The position numbers were made by a program, and so were the translations under genes. From Calonectria ilicicola (Eukaryota > Ascomycota > Sordariomycetes > Hypocreales > Nectriaceae): a stretch of 64,000 bases of DNA. Of the stretch, positions 46,337 through 60,100 are shown piece after piece. Below the pieces are notes generated by a model. The model was given only the letters and a program-made list of their open reading frames with translations. It made no database searches and had not been told where the DNA came from. Position 1 is the first letter of the stretch. Every line of letters starts with the position of its first letter. Location: assembly GCA_020809705.1 (NCBI GenBank), contig CP085831.1, forward strand, positions 3,782,001 to 3,846,000, in the 5' to 3' direction.

Positions 46337-49300
46337 TATTAAAAGGTCTTATTTAATTAATTACCTATATCAATAATTAAGCAATAATAATATCCAAAAA
46401 GAACCCTATTATAACCACTCCTTCTAATAATATTAAGTTAATTACAGAATTACAACAAGTTAAGAAGAAACTCACAAACATATAAGCCCAGCTTAAAGTA
46501 AAAGAAGCTAGAACTACTATAATTAAAGAAAGTAAAGATAAAGATATTAATAAAATTCTAAGACCCTTAATCCTAGAATCCTTTCTAAAAAAAGCTACTA
46601 ATATAATCCCCTTTCTTACCTAAATAAAAGGATACTTCTGCTTCTTTCTAATCTAATTAATAACTCTTAAAGCCTAAGTATTATATATTAAAACCTTTCT
46701 TTAAAAAGATATAAAAGTATAATTTAAATCTATTATAAGAGATTATTTAGAAAATAAGGATAATATTAAATAAATTAAAGAAATTTAAAAAATCTTTAAA
46801 AATTAGGAAAATTTTAAGATTATTATTAAAAATAACTTTAATATAATTAATATAAAATAATAAGTTATAAATTAATTATATAAGCTTAAATAAATAAAAT
46901 CTTATAATTAATATTCAACTAAGTTCAAAAGAATTATAACATAAATAGCCTAAGATAATAATATACTAATAGAACTTTATTATAAAGGCTTAAAAAGTGA
47001 AATTAAAAATAAAATTTATAAAAAAACTAGCTAAAAAAACTCTTAAAGTATATTAAAAGTACTATCAAGATCAATAAAAGACAATTTAACTAATATAAAG
47101 AACGCACCCAAGATAACAAAAACCTATATATCCTAAATAAAGAAAAAACCCAGAATAAGCAATAAAGCACTACATATAGGACTTATTTAGAACTAATAGA
47201 ATTTAGTACTATCTAAGAATATAATAAAAGTAAGATTATCTACTTTAATTATAAAAAGAAAAGATATAAATCTTTTAAATACTACTCCCTAAAAATAGGA
47301 AATCAGTTTAAACTTATATTAGAAGGATAGAAATAACTTAATATTATAAAAACTTAATAGATCTTAATATTAGAAGGAAAAGAGGATACTATAAGAAAAG
47401 TTATTCTTACTATTATTAAGAAATATAAACTAATTACTATAATTAAGCAATATATAAAAAACTATAAGTTATATAAAATAAAACTTACTTTATAATAAAA
47501 AATTAATAAAATTATCTAAAAAGTATAATTAATCTAATAAAAAGGCTAGTTCTACCTTCCCCACAAATAATTAAAATAAGCCAAGAAGATAGAAATCCTT
47601 ATATCTATTCTAGATATATATACCAACAAAGTACTAGTATAGTAGGATACTTATACTTATAATAAAAATAGAAATAAGAAATAAACAACTAGTATTAAAA
47701 GAATAATCTAATAAGTTAAGAAACCCTTGTAAGATAGAGATAAAGTCTTTTTACTTATATAAAGCAAATAGTAACTAAGAAACTATAATCTTCAATTTAT
47801 TTAATATAAGAAGAATAACCCTAGATTAAATATAATATATAAAGAATATAAAAATATCTTATAGATAAGCTATTATAATTATAATTGCCTTTAATATATA
47901 GAATAAAAATAATATATAGTATATTTCTTTATTAAGATAGAAGATATAGTTATCTACTATACCTATAGAAAATATTTTAATTAATATAAAATAATAAAAA
48001 GAAACCCCTATTACTAATTTACTATATTAGAACTAAGTAAGCTTAAGTTCTTTAATTATAGTAAGCTACTTTAGAATAAATATTAAAATCCTAAATACAA
48101 TATCTACATAATAAATAAAGCAATAGCCTAGCACTAAATCAAACCAAAAAACAAATAAAGCCCTCTATAGAAAAGCAGCAGAAGCAGCTAGGGCAATAAT
48201 CCCTAGAGTTATTAAAAGAACTCTCTAAAAAAGCTCTATACTTTACAATTAAAGAGTAACTTTAATAATAATTAGAAATAAAAATAAGGATTAAAGGGAA
48301 ATAATATAATACTATAATAGATAATAAAGTTAAGTAAAATTATATAAATTTTTAAATAATTAATAAACTTTAGCTATTATAGATAATAAAAATCGATTTA
48401 TATAAGATTATTAATATAAAAGGAATATTCTTTAGATATAATAATAGTATTATAGATAAGAAGATTAATTACCTAAAAGTCTTTATTAAAGGAAAGAACT
48501 AAGAAATAACCTTTAATATTATTAATATTAGATAATATAATCTAGTTTTAAGGTACCTATAGTTATATTAATACAACCTTAATATCTACTAGCATACTAG
48601 CCAAGTGCAAATACCTAAGAAGTATAATATGATTAGTGATATTTTTATAAAATATAATAAGAGATTTTAAACTCTTAGCTTTAATTAAGTAGAAGATATA
48701 AGTAAAGAAGAATCTTTACTATTTAAAAAATAAAATATAAATATAAGAATAGTTAAAAAAGGTAAAGATAATAAATAATTGCTTATTTTAGAATATAATT
48801 CTAATAAATTAATAAAAGCTTTAAAGAAATAAAGGCTAAAGTAGAAATAGATAGACTATATAATATACCTTTATAATACTAAATTTATAAAAAGCTCTTT
48901 ATAAAAGAATTAGATATTGGATTATCTAAGTTTAGCTAGTAGGATTATAAAATCATCCTTAAAAATAAATCTAATATCTAATTTTATTTTATTTATAATC
49001 TTAATTAAATCAAGCTTAATACCTTAAAGGAATATATTTAAGATATACTTAAAAAGGGATATATTTATATTTTAAACTCTAAAGCTAATTACTCTATTAT
49101 ATTTATATTTAAGAAAAATAGAAAATTATACCTTATTATAAACTATTAATAATTTAATAATATTATTATTAAAGATCATACTTTACTACTATTAATTAAT
49201 AAAATAAAAAATCACCTTTATAAAGCTAATATCTTTATTATATTAAATCTTAAAAAAGTATATAATCTTATTTATATTAAAGAAGGATATAAATAGAAAA

Positions 49301-52300
49301 CCACTTTCCAAATAAAGTTTAGATTATTTAAATATCTAATTATACCTTTCAGACTTATAAATATACTAATATCATTCTAATAAATAATAATTAATATATT
49401 ATAAGAATATTTAAATATCTTTATTATCTATTATTTAAATAATATCTTTATTTTCTTTAAAAATAAAGAAGAATATAAAGAATATATTTATAAGGTCTTA
49501 AAAGCCCTCTAAAATACTAAACTCCTAATTAAATTAGAAAAAGTAAGTTCTATACTTAAAAAATAGAATTTCTAAGATATATTATTAGCCTTAATAAAAT
49601 TTATATAGACCTAAAGAAAATCACTATAATAAAAGATTAGAAGAAATTTACTAATATAAAAAAATATAAGCCTTTCTTAGATTTATTAATTATTATTAAA
49701 GATTTATTAAAGGATTTAATAAAATCATTTTAGATATAATAGAACTAATTAAGAAAGGAATTATCTTTTAATAAGAAAATAAAGTATAATAATTATTTAA
49801 AATTATAAGAAATATTATTTTAGAAGAATCTATTCTTATAATATTTAATCCTAATAAGCCTATAGAGCTAGAAACCGATATATTGGACTTCGCCTTAGGG
49901 GCCTAGATTGGATAATGAGATAAATAAGGAAACCTATATCCTATAATATTCTATTTATATAAGCTATATAGCCCTAAATTAAATTATTTTATTTATAATA
50001 AAGAATTCCTTATTATTATTAATACTTTTAAAAAATTCTAATAATATTTTTTAAAAAATAATTATAAAATTATAATATATATTAATTATAAAAATATTAC
50101 CTACTTTATAATTACTTAAAAACTTAATAAAAGGTAATTATAATATATAGAATACCTATTCAAATTTAATTATTAAATTATTTATATTAAAGAGACTGAG
50201 AATAACTACACCAATACAATTAGCCACTAACCTAACTACAATCTAGAAAAACCAAAAATATAGAAAAAACTATTAATCTATAATACTAATGGAGAATTAG
50301 AATAAGCCTTAATTAGTAGAATAATAATAGAAATAAAAAAAATAATCATTACTATAAGAGTAAGAGGATTACTATGTACAACTAGAACTACTATTATAGA
50401 AATACTAATATAATAAATAAAATAAGGTAATCTATTATTAAAGAAAATTAAAAAATATAATCTAGTACTTCTAGAAGAAGAAAAAACAAATTATCTATAA
50501 GTACTAAAAGAATATTAAATAGAGTTAATAAAGGATATTTATAAATATTCTTTATATAACTATAAAGGTATTAATAAAACCCTTAAATAAGTTAAATAGA
50601 TATTTTCTTTTAATAAAATAAAAAAGAAAGTTAAATAAGTATATAAGAAATATAACCTATATTGATACTCTAAAAAACCAAGATACAAACTATATGGATT
50701 ATTATAATTATCCCCTATCGCACAATAACTATAGGACTTAATCATAATAGACTTTATTACTAACCTTCCTTTATTAGTAGACCTTGCTATAGAAGTATAT
50801 TATAATAGTATTTTTATTATTATTGATTATTTTATAAAAATAGTATATTATTTTCTTTATAATAAAGTAATAAAAGAAGAATAATTTACCTACTTTTTCT
50901 TTTAATATATAATTATTATATATAGATTATTAATTGAAATTATTTTAAATAAAGGATAATTATTTATATTTAAATTTTAGCAAAGCCTAATATCCCTCAT
51001 AAGGTTAAATTATAAGCTAAGTATAGCTTTCTACCTTTAAATAGATAGATAAACTAAACGCCAAAATTAGGAAATTAAATAATATTTATAATACTATATT
51101 AACTATAAATAAACTAATTAGATAGAAAAGTTATTTATTATATAATTAATATATAATATATTTTATAATTATAATATTAAAATAATATTAGTAAAAGCTA
51201 ATTTTAGCTTTATATTAGATACTTATTAAGCTCTCTTAGAAGATATAATTTAAGTAAAAGTAATAATTAAATTAAATAATTTAAAAAAATTATATAAAAA
51301 AATAAAAATTGAACTTAAATTTGTTTATAATATTATAAAAAGATATTATAATTTTAAAAGGTTAAAAGGATTAATCTTTTTGGAGAGAGATATGGTCTAC
51401 CTAGTAATAAAAAATCTTATAATAAAAAAATAAAATAAAAAAATTAATTTTATATAGATTAGATTATATTTAATTAAAAGAAAAATATTAGAAAATAATT
51501 ATAAGCTTAACCTCCTAGATAATATCAAGGTCTACTCTATCTTCTATATCTTACTATTAAAACTAGATAATAGTATCTAAGTAAATATAAGATCTAAATA
51601 CAAATTATAAATAAAAAACCTAAAAAACTAATAAAAAGTTAAGAAGATATTATAAAGAAAAGAGAAAGATAGAAAATTTAAAATTAAATAAAAAGACTAT
51701 AAAGAAACAACTTAAGAACTAATAAAATACCTTATATATTACTTAAAAATACTAAAAGTATTTCTAAAAATATAATACTAAATAAACCATTAAGATTAAT
51801 AATATTCTAATTAATAATATCTACAATCTCTAAAGATTATATTTAAATAATAACCTCTAACTCTACCTAATCCATATTATTTAATTTATTTAAAAAAGAA
51901 AGATCTTAATATATTATTTTTATACCTTTTATTTTAAATTAATATTTTTAATAATAAAGGTAAAATAAATAATTTAAGGATTTTTAAACTCTAGCCTAAG
52001 CTATAAGTACTTTTACTTAGATATAAAGGAACTTCTTCTTAGCTATCTCTTTCTTTATATTTAAATAATTAAACTCTTAATTTATCTAGATTATTATAGA
52101 TATTAGTATTTACTTATATTTATTATTTATAAAAAATTATATATATATGGCTAAAGATATCTTTAAAGTATTATATATTTTATTATAATAGGTATATTTA
52201 TTATAATAATTATTAGAATCTAGTAATATCTTATACTATAAACCTTTAAAAGAATAAAAAGAATATAATATAATTTTAAAATTTATTAAATTAATAAGCT

Positions 52301-52449
52301 AGACTTAAGTATTAATATAAAGATATAGCTTGGAAGTACTTAAACCCTAAGATATAATTAGAAAATATTTTGAAGGTTAAGAATAGGGAACTTACACATA
52401 AGATCAACCTAATAGGCCTTGAGGATAAGACTAATAGAGGGGGATATTA

Positions 52450-52844
52450 TATTATAACCTATAATATGCCTAGGCGGTCAAATAAGGTAGAAATAATACT
52501 TACTTACCCTATAGCCCTATACCAACTAATAAGGAAGTACTTATAAGCAATTATTTATAATATTAATAATTACCCTATAATCATTATCTTAATTATTAAT
52601 ATATTAAATAAAACCAATATAGTAAGTATTTATTAGGTAATAGTATATAGATAAATTAGAATCCACTCTTATAACTAATACTAACCAATTTTTAATATAA
52701 TTTAATTACCTTAATTACAATTAATTATTACTTAATATAATACTTCTATTACTTTATTTACTATAACACACCTAATCATCCTACTAACAATAAACCCTTT
52801 ATTTTGATTGGTTTATCAAGTTAGGAATTAACCAGACCATTACA
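52450..52844 (+). repeat. 3' LTR of element 2
   Basis: 395 bp, preceded by the purine tract AGAGGGGGATATTA. The outer (right) ~90 bases are RIP-poor and the inner part is heavily mutated. Confidence 0.92.
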
Positions 52845-52849
52845 TATAG

Positions 52850-53263
52850 AACCATTCGCCTACACTTACTGTTAAATAAAAACTTATAAAATAATAAATA
52901 TAATAAGCTAAAATAACTCTCTAAATATTAAACTTTTAAAGACAAAAGTTAAACTACTAAATAGCTGAATTTTTTCTTATTATTATAAGCTAATATAGTA
53001 TTAATAATACTATATATACTGTATAGAAAAATCAAATATTTTGATTTATAATAAATGATTATAAATCCATTGATTTATAATATAATTGCTTAGAAATTAA
53101 AATATTAAAATTACTTATTAATAAAGGAAATATTCATCTATATATATAACGTATAGCCCCTCTAAAATAAAGATAATAATACAATATATACTTATTTAAT
53201 AAGTTTAATTTTAAGCTTATCCTTTTTTACCTTCCACTGTATTATAACCTCTAACACTTACTA
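52850..53263. other. Unidentified AT-rich spacer between elements 2 and 3
   Basis: 414 bp. It contains short local repeats (ATTTATAAT-type) but no recognisable element or gene. It is probably a RIP-degraded fragment of something older. Confidence 0.5.
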
Positions 53264-53658
53264 TGTTATGACCCATGACACGCCTGGGCGGTCAAACAAG
53301 GCAGAAACGATGCTCACCTACCCTATAGCCCCACACCAACCAATAAGGAAGTGCTTATAAGCGATTACTTGTAGCATTAGTGATTACCCTATAATTATTA
53401 CCTTAATTATTAATATATTAGATAGAATTAATATAGTGAGTGTTTACTAGGCAATAGTATATAGATAGATTAGAATCTATCTTTATAGCTAATATTAACT
53501 AGCTTTTAATATAATTTAATTATTTTAATTATAATTGATTATTACTTAATATAATACTTTTATTATTTTATTTACTATAATATACTTAATTATTTTATTA
53601 ATAATAAATCTTTTATTTTAATTAATTTATTAAATTAGGAATTAATTAGATTATTATA
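53264..53658 (+). repeat. 5' LTR of element 3
   Basis: 395 bp, with intact TGTTATGACCCATGAC start; the outer ~95 bases are RIP-poor. Confidence 0.9.
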
Positions 53659-55445
53659 TATTAAAAGCTCTTATTTAATTAATTACCTATATTAATAATT
53701 AAGTAATAATAATATCTAGAAAGAACCTTATTATAACCACTTCTCCTAATAATACTAAATTAATTATAAAATTATAATAAATTAAGAAAAAACTTATAAA
53801 TATATAAGCCTAACTTAAAGTAAAAGAAGCTAGAACTACTATAATTAAAGAAAGTAAAAGTAAAGATATTAATAAAATTCTAAGACCTCTAGTCCTAGAA
53901 CCTTTTCTAGGAAAAGCTATTAATATAGTCCCCTTTTTTACCTAAATGAAAGAATACTTTTGCTTCTTTTTAATCTAATTAGTAATTCCTAAAGCTTAAG
54001 TACTATATATTAAAATCCTTTTTTAAAAAGATATAGAAGTATAGTTTAAATTTATTATAAGAAATTATTTAGAAAATAAAGATAATATTAAGTAAATTAA
54101 AAAAATTTAAAAAATCTTTAAAGATTAGGAAAATTTTAAGATTATTATTAAAGATAATTTTAGTATAATTAATATAGAATAATAAACTATAAATTAATTA
54201 TATAAGTTTAAATAAATAAAATTCTATAATTAATATTTAATTAAGTTTAAAAGAATTATAATATAAATAGCCTAAAATAATAATATACTAATAGAACTTT
54301 ACTATAAAGGCTTGAAGAGTGAAGTTAAGGATAAAATCTATAAAGAAGATTAGCTAGAAAAACTCTTAAAGTATATTAAAAGTACTATTAAAATTAATAA
54401 AAAATAATTTAATTAATATAAAGAATATACCTAAGATAATAAAAATTTATATATTCTAAATAAAAAAAACCTAAAATAAATAATAAAGTATTATATATAG
54501 GACTTATTTAGAACCAATAGAACTTAGCACTATTTAAGGATATAATAAAAGTAAGATTACTTACTTTAATTATAGAAAGAAAGGATATAAATCCTTTAAA
54601 TATTACTCCTTAAAAATAAGAAATTAGTTTAAACTTATACTAGAAGGATAAAAATAACTTAATATTATAAAAACTTAATAGACCTTAGTATTAGAAGAAA
54701 AAGAGAATATTATAGGAAAAGTTATTTTTATTATTATTAAGAAATATAAATTAACTATTATAATTAAATAATATATAAAAAATTATAAATTATATAAAAT
54801 AAAACTTACTTTATAATAAGAAATCAATAAAGCTATCCGAAAAGTATAATTAATCTAATAAGAAGGCTAATCCTACCTTCCCTATAAATAATTAGAATGA
54901 GCCAAGAAGATAGGAATCCCTATATCTATTCTAGATATATATACCAATAAAGTATTAGTATAATAGGATATTTACACTTATAATAAAAATAGAAATAGAA
55001 AATAAATAATTAATATTAAAAAAATAGCTTAATAAATTAAGGAATTCTTATAGGATAGAGATAAAGTCTTCCTACTTATACAAAGTGAATGGCAATTAGG
55101 AAACCGCAATCCCTAACCTATCTAATATAAGGAGGATAACCTTAGACTAAATATAGTATATAAAGAATATAAAAATATTTTATAAATAAGCTATTATAAT
55201 TATAATTACCTTCAATATATAGAGTAAAAATAATATATAGTATACTTCTTTATTAGAGTAGAAGATATAATTATCTACTATATTTATAGAAGATACTTTA
55301 ATTAATATAAAGTAATAGAAAGAAATCTTTACTATTAATTTATTATATTAGAACTAGATAAGCTTAAGTTCCCTAATTACAGCGAGCTACCCTAGAATGA
55401 ATGTTAAGATTCTAAATATAATATCTATATAATAGATAAAATAAT

Positions 55446-55585
55446 TGTAAGGATCTATACTTCCCATTATATCAATTAGCCTATCAAGCCAAAAGATAAA
55501 TCAATAATTACAATACTTACAATTACAGGTACAGATAATAGCTATTAAATAGGGTCTCGTACACCCAATTGCACAGATCGTAACA
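55446..55585 (-). repeat. 3' LTR of the miniature element
   Basis: Differs from its partner by 16 transitions, no transversion and a 2-nt indel. In 15 of the 16 this copy has the A or T, so it carries light RIP. Confidence 0.87.
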
Positions 55586-55798
55586 CAATATCTCCCCTCC
55601 AATAGGCATACCCTTAGGCCCTATTACCTCTCATTAGTTCACTACACTGATAAGGATAACCAAGCCTTATCATCTTACGCCACACATAGCTGCCTTACCC
55701 CAACTAGCCACAGCGGGGCCTAGTTTGAGCCGGCGTTGAATTCCTTGTCAAAGCGTGTGACCCTGGAATCGAACTTATGACCCACAGTATACGATTAT

Positions 55799-55940
55799 TG
55801 TATAAGGATCCGTACTTCCCATTATATCAATTAGCCTGTCAGGCCAAAAGATAAGTCAATAATCGTAATGCTTGCAATTACAGGTACGGATAACAGCTAT
55901 TAAATAGGGTCTCGTGCGCCCAGTTGCACAGGTCGTAACA
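55799..55940 (-). repeat. 5' LTR of the miniature element
   Basis: 142 bp, the better preserved copy. Read on the minus strand it begins TGTTACGACC and ends CTTATACA. Confidence 0.87.
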
Positions 55941-56746
55941 ATAATAGCCTGGTACTAAATAAAACCAAAAAACAAACAAAGCCCCCTATAGAAGAGCAGT
56001 AGGAGCGGCTAGAGTAATAACCCCCAGAGTTACTAAAAGAACTTCTTAAAAAGCTTTATATTTTATAACTAAAAAGTAATCTTAATGATAATTAGAAATA
56101 AAAGTAAGGATTAAAAGGAAGTGGTATAATATTATAGTAGATAGTAGAGTTAAGTAAAATTATATAAATCCTTAAATAGTTAATAAATTTTAGTTATTAT
56201 AAATAATAAAAATTAATCTATATAAAATTATTAATATAAAAGAAATACCCTTTAGATATAATAATAATATTATAAATAAGAAAATTAATTACTTAAAAGT
56301 CTTTATTAAAGGAAAGAATTAAAAAATAACCTTTAATATTATTAATATTAGATAATATAATCTAGTTTTAGAATATCTATAGTTATATTAATATAACCTT
56401 AATATCTACTAATATACTAGCTAGGTGTAAATACCTAAGAAGTATAATACAGCTAATAATATTTTTATAAAATATAATAAAAGATCTTAAACTCCTAGTC
56501 TTAATTAAGTAAAAGATATAAATAAAGAAGAATCTTTATTACTTAAAGAAATAAAATATAAATATAAAAATAATTAAAAAAGATAAAAATAATAAATAAT
56601 TATTTACTTTAGAATATAATTCTAATAAATTAATAAAAGTCTTAAAAAATAAAAGCTAAAATAGAAATAAATAGACTATATAATATACCCCTATAGTATT
56701 AAATCTATAAAAAGCTCTTTATAGAAGAACTAGACACTAAACTATC

Positions 56747-57137
56747 TATTACGACCCATGTCATACCCAGGGCAGTCTAGGATAGCAGAATGCCACACCC
56801 TGTAAGAAAACCAGCTACCCTATAGTTACACATAATCAATCAAATAAGAAGTAATAAGGGCGATTGTTATAATAAGTGTAAAAGGTATTATACCTAGTGC
56901 ACTAAGTATACTATGTGCACTAAAATAGGATAGTAGTATATAGATAGATTAGATCTTATTATAAAGAATAGAATTAATTAGCTTTTAATATAATTTAATT
57001 ATTTTAATTATAATTAATTATTATTTAATATAATACTTCTATTACTTTATTTATTATAATATATTTAATTATTTTATTAATAATAAATTCTTTATTTTAA
57101 TTGATTTATTAAATTAGGAATTAATTAGATTATTATA
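56747..57137 (+). repeat. 5' LTR of element 4
   Basis: 391 bp, starts TATTACGACCCATGTC. The U3-like part differs from the family; from about 56955 onward it matches the 395-bp LTRs. Confidence 0.88.
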
Positions 57138-60100
57138 TATTAAAAGTTTTTATTTAATTGATTATTTGTATTAATAATTAAGTAATAATAATATTTAGAA
57201 AAAACCTTGCTATAACTATTCCTCCTAGTAATATTAAATTAACTATAAAATTATAGTAAGTTAAGAAGAAACTTATAAATATATAAGCCTAGCTTAAAGT
57301 AAAAAAGCTAGAACTATTATAATTAAAGAAAGTAAGAGTAAAAATATTAATAAAATTCTAAGATCCCTAATCCTAGAACCCTTTCTAGGAAAAGCTACTA
57401 ATATAGTCCCCTTCCTTACTTAAATAAAAAGATACTTTTACTTCTTCCTAACCTAATTAATAACTCTTAAAGCCTAAGTATTATACATTAAAACCCTTCT
57501 TTAAGAAGATATAGGAATATGGTTTAAATCTATTATAAGAGATTATTTAAAAAATAAGGATAATACTAAGTAAACTAAAGAAACTTAAAAAATTTTTAAA
57601 AACTAAGAAAATTTTAAGACCGCTATTAAAAACAACTTTAGCACAATTAATATAGAATAGTAAGCTATAAATCAATTATATAAGCTTAAACAAATAAAAT
57701 CCTACAATTAATATTTAACTAAGTTTAAAAGAATTATAGTATAAATAGCCTAGGATAATAATGTATTAATAGAACTCTACTATAAAGGTTTAAAGAGTAA
57801 AGTTAAGGATAAAATCTATAAAGAAGATTGGCTAAAGAAACTCTTAAAGTATATTAAAAGTATTATTAAAATTAATAAAAGATAATTTAACTAATATAAA
57901 GAATATATTTAAAATAATAAAAACTTATATATCCTAAATAAAGGAAAAACCTAGAATAAGTAATAAAGTACTATATATAGTACTTATTTAGGACTAATAG
58001 AACTTAGCATTATCTAGAAGTATAACAAAAATAAGATTATTTATTTTAACTATAGAAAGAAAGGATATAAATCCTTTAAATACCACTCCCCAAAAACAGA
58101 AAATCAGTTTAAACCTATACTAGAAGGATAGAAATAACTTAATACTATAAAAACTTAATAGACCCTAGTACTAGAAGGAAAAGAGAATATTATAGAAAAA
58201 GTTATTCTTACTATTATTAAGAAATATAAATTAACCACTATAGTTAAGCAATATATAGAAAACTATAAGTTATATAAGATAAAACTCACTCTATAATAAA
58301 AAATCGATAAGGCTATTCGAAAAGCATAATTAATTTAATAAAAAGGTTAGTTCTACCTTCCCTACAAATAATTAGAATGAGCCAAGAAGATAGAAATCCT
58401 TATATCCATTCTAGATATATATACTAATAAAGCACTAATATAATAGAATACTTATATATATAATAAAAATAGAAATAGAAAATAGATAACTAGTATTAAA
58501 AGAATAGCCTAATAAGTTAGGGAACTTTTATAAAATAGAGATAAAGTCTTTCTACTTATATAAAGTAAATAGCAACTAGGAAACCATAATCTCCAATCTA
58601 TCTAATATAAGAAGGATAATCTTAGATTAAATATAATATATAAAAAATATAAGAATATCTTATAAATAAATTATTACAATTATAATTACTTTTAATATAT
58701 AAAATAAAAATAATATATAATATACTTTTTTATTAGAATAAGAGATATAATTATTTATTATACTTATAAAAGATACTTTAATTAATATAAAATAATAAAA
58801 AAAACCCTTATTATTAATTTATTATATTAGAACTAGGTAAGCTTAAGTTCTCTAATTATAGTAAGCTACCTTAGAATAAATATTAAGATCCTAAATATAA
58901 TATTTATATAATAGATAAAGTAATAGCCTAGTACTGAATTAAATTAAAAAATAAGTAAAGCCCTTTATAAAAGAGTAGTAGAAGTAGCTAGAGCAATAAT
59001 CTTTAAAGTTATTAAAAGAACTCCTTAAAAAAGCTTTATACTTTATAATTAAAAAGTAATTCTAATAATAACTAGAAATAAAAGTAAGGATTAAAAGGAA
59101 GTAATATAATATTATAGTGGATAGTGAAGTTAAGTAAAATTATATAAATCCTTAAATAATTAATAAACTTTAGCTATTATAGATAATGAAAATCAATCTA
59201 TATAAGATTATTAATATAGAAAGAATATTCTTTAAATATAATAATAATATTATAAATAAAAAAATTGATTATCTAAAAGTCTTTATTAAAGGAAAGAACT
59301 AAGAAATAACCTTTAATATTATTAATATTAGATAATATAATCTAGTTTTAAGGTATTTATAGTTATACCAATATAATCCTAATATCTACTAATATATTAG
59401 CTAGGTATAAATATCTAAGGAGTATAATATAGTTAATAATATTTTTATAAAATATAATAAGAGATCTTAAACTTCTAGCCTTAATTAAGTAAAAGATATA
59501 AATAAAAAAGAATCTTTATTACTTAAAGAAATAAAATATAAATATAAGAATAATTAAAAAAGATAAAAATAATAAATAATTATTTATTTTAAAATATAAT
59601 TCTAATAAATTAATAAAAGCCTTAAAAAAATAAAGATTAAAGTAAAAATAGATAGATTATATAATATATCTCTATAATACTAAATCTATAAAAAACTCTT
59701 TATAGAAGAATTAAATATTAAATTACCTAAGTTTAGCTAGTAGGATTATAAAATCATCTTTAAAAATAGATCTAATACCCAATTTTACCTTATTTATAAT
59801 CTCAATTAAATTAAGTTTAATATTTTAAAGGAATATATTTAAAATATATTTAAAAAAGAATATATCTATATTTTAAACTCTAAAGTTAATTACCCTATTA
59901 TATTTATACTTAAAAAAAATAGAAAGTTATACCTTATTATAAACTATTAATAGCTTAATAATATTATTATTAAAGATTATATTTTATTATTATTAATTAA
60001 TAAAATAAAGAATCACCTTTATAAAGCTAATATCTTTATTACACTAGATCTTAAAAGAGTATATAATCTTATTTATATTAAAGAAAGATATAAATAAAAA

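Larger units (their letters stand above)
45942..52844 (+). mobile_element. Ty3/gypsy LTR retrotransposon, element 2 (RIP-inactivated)
   Basis: 6,903 bp, the same length as element 1, with 395-bp LTRs 45942-46336 and 52450-52844. It is flanked by a perfect 5-bp target duplication TATAG (45937-45941 and 52845-52849). The 3' LTR ends in TTACA, so the family has TG...CA termini. The coding remnants match element 1 block for block and are still more eroded (for example YLDN is read as YLNN near 49440). Confidence 0.93.
55446..55940 (-). mobile_element. 495-bp TRIM-like miniature LTR element
   Basis: Two direct repeats, 55446-55585 (140 bp) and 55799-55940 (142 bp), enclose a 213-bp non-coding core. 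The flanks are a perfect 5-bp target duplication ATAAT (55441-55445 and 55941-55945), and the undisturbed site is visible in element 1 near 41175. Ends are TG...CA. On the minus strand the LTR starts TGTTACGACCTGTGC, has a TATTTAATA box, and is preceded by polypurine tract GGAGGGGAGATATTG, so the element lies on the minus strand. There is no coding capacity. It resembles plant TRIMs in build. It is far less degraded than the surrounding DNA. Confidence 0.88.

Noticed and set aside
50560..50745. Minus-strand frame inside element 2
   Set aside because: It is antisense to the degraded integrase; RIP produces chance AT-rich frames.
55640..55800. tRNA gene inside the miniature element
   Set aside because: B box precedes A box, the T stem does not pair, and there is no cloverleaf.
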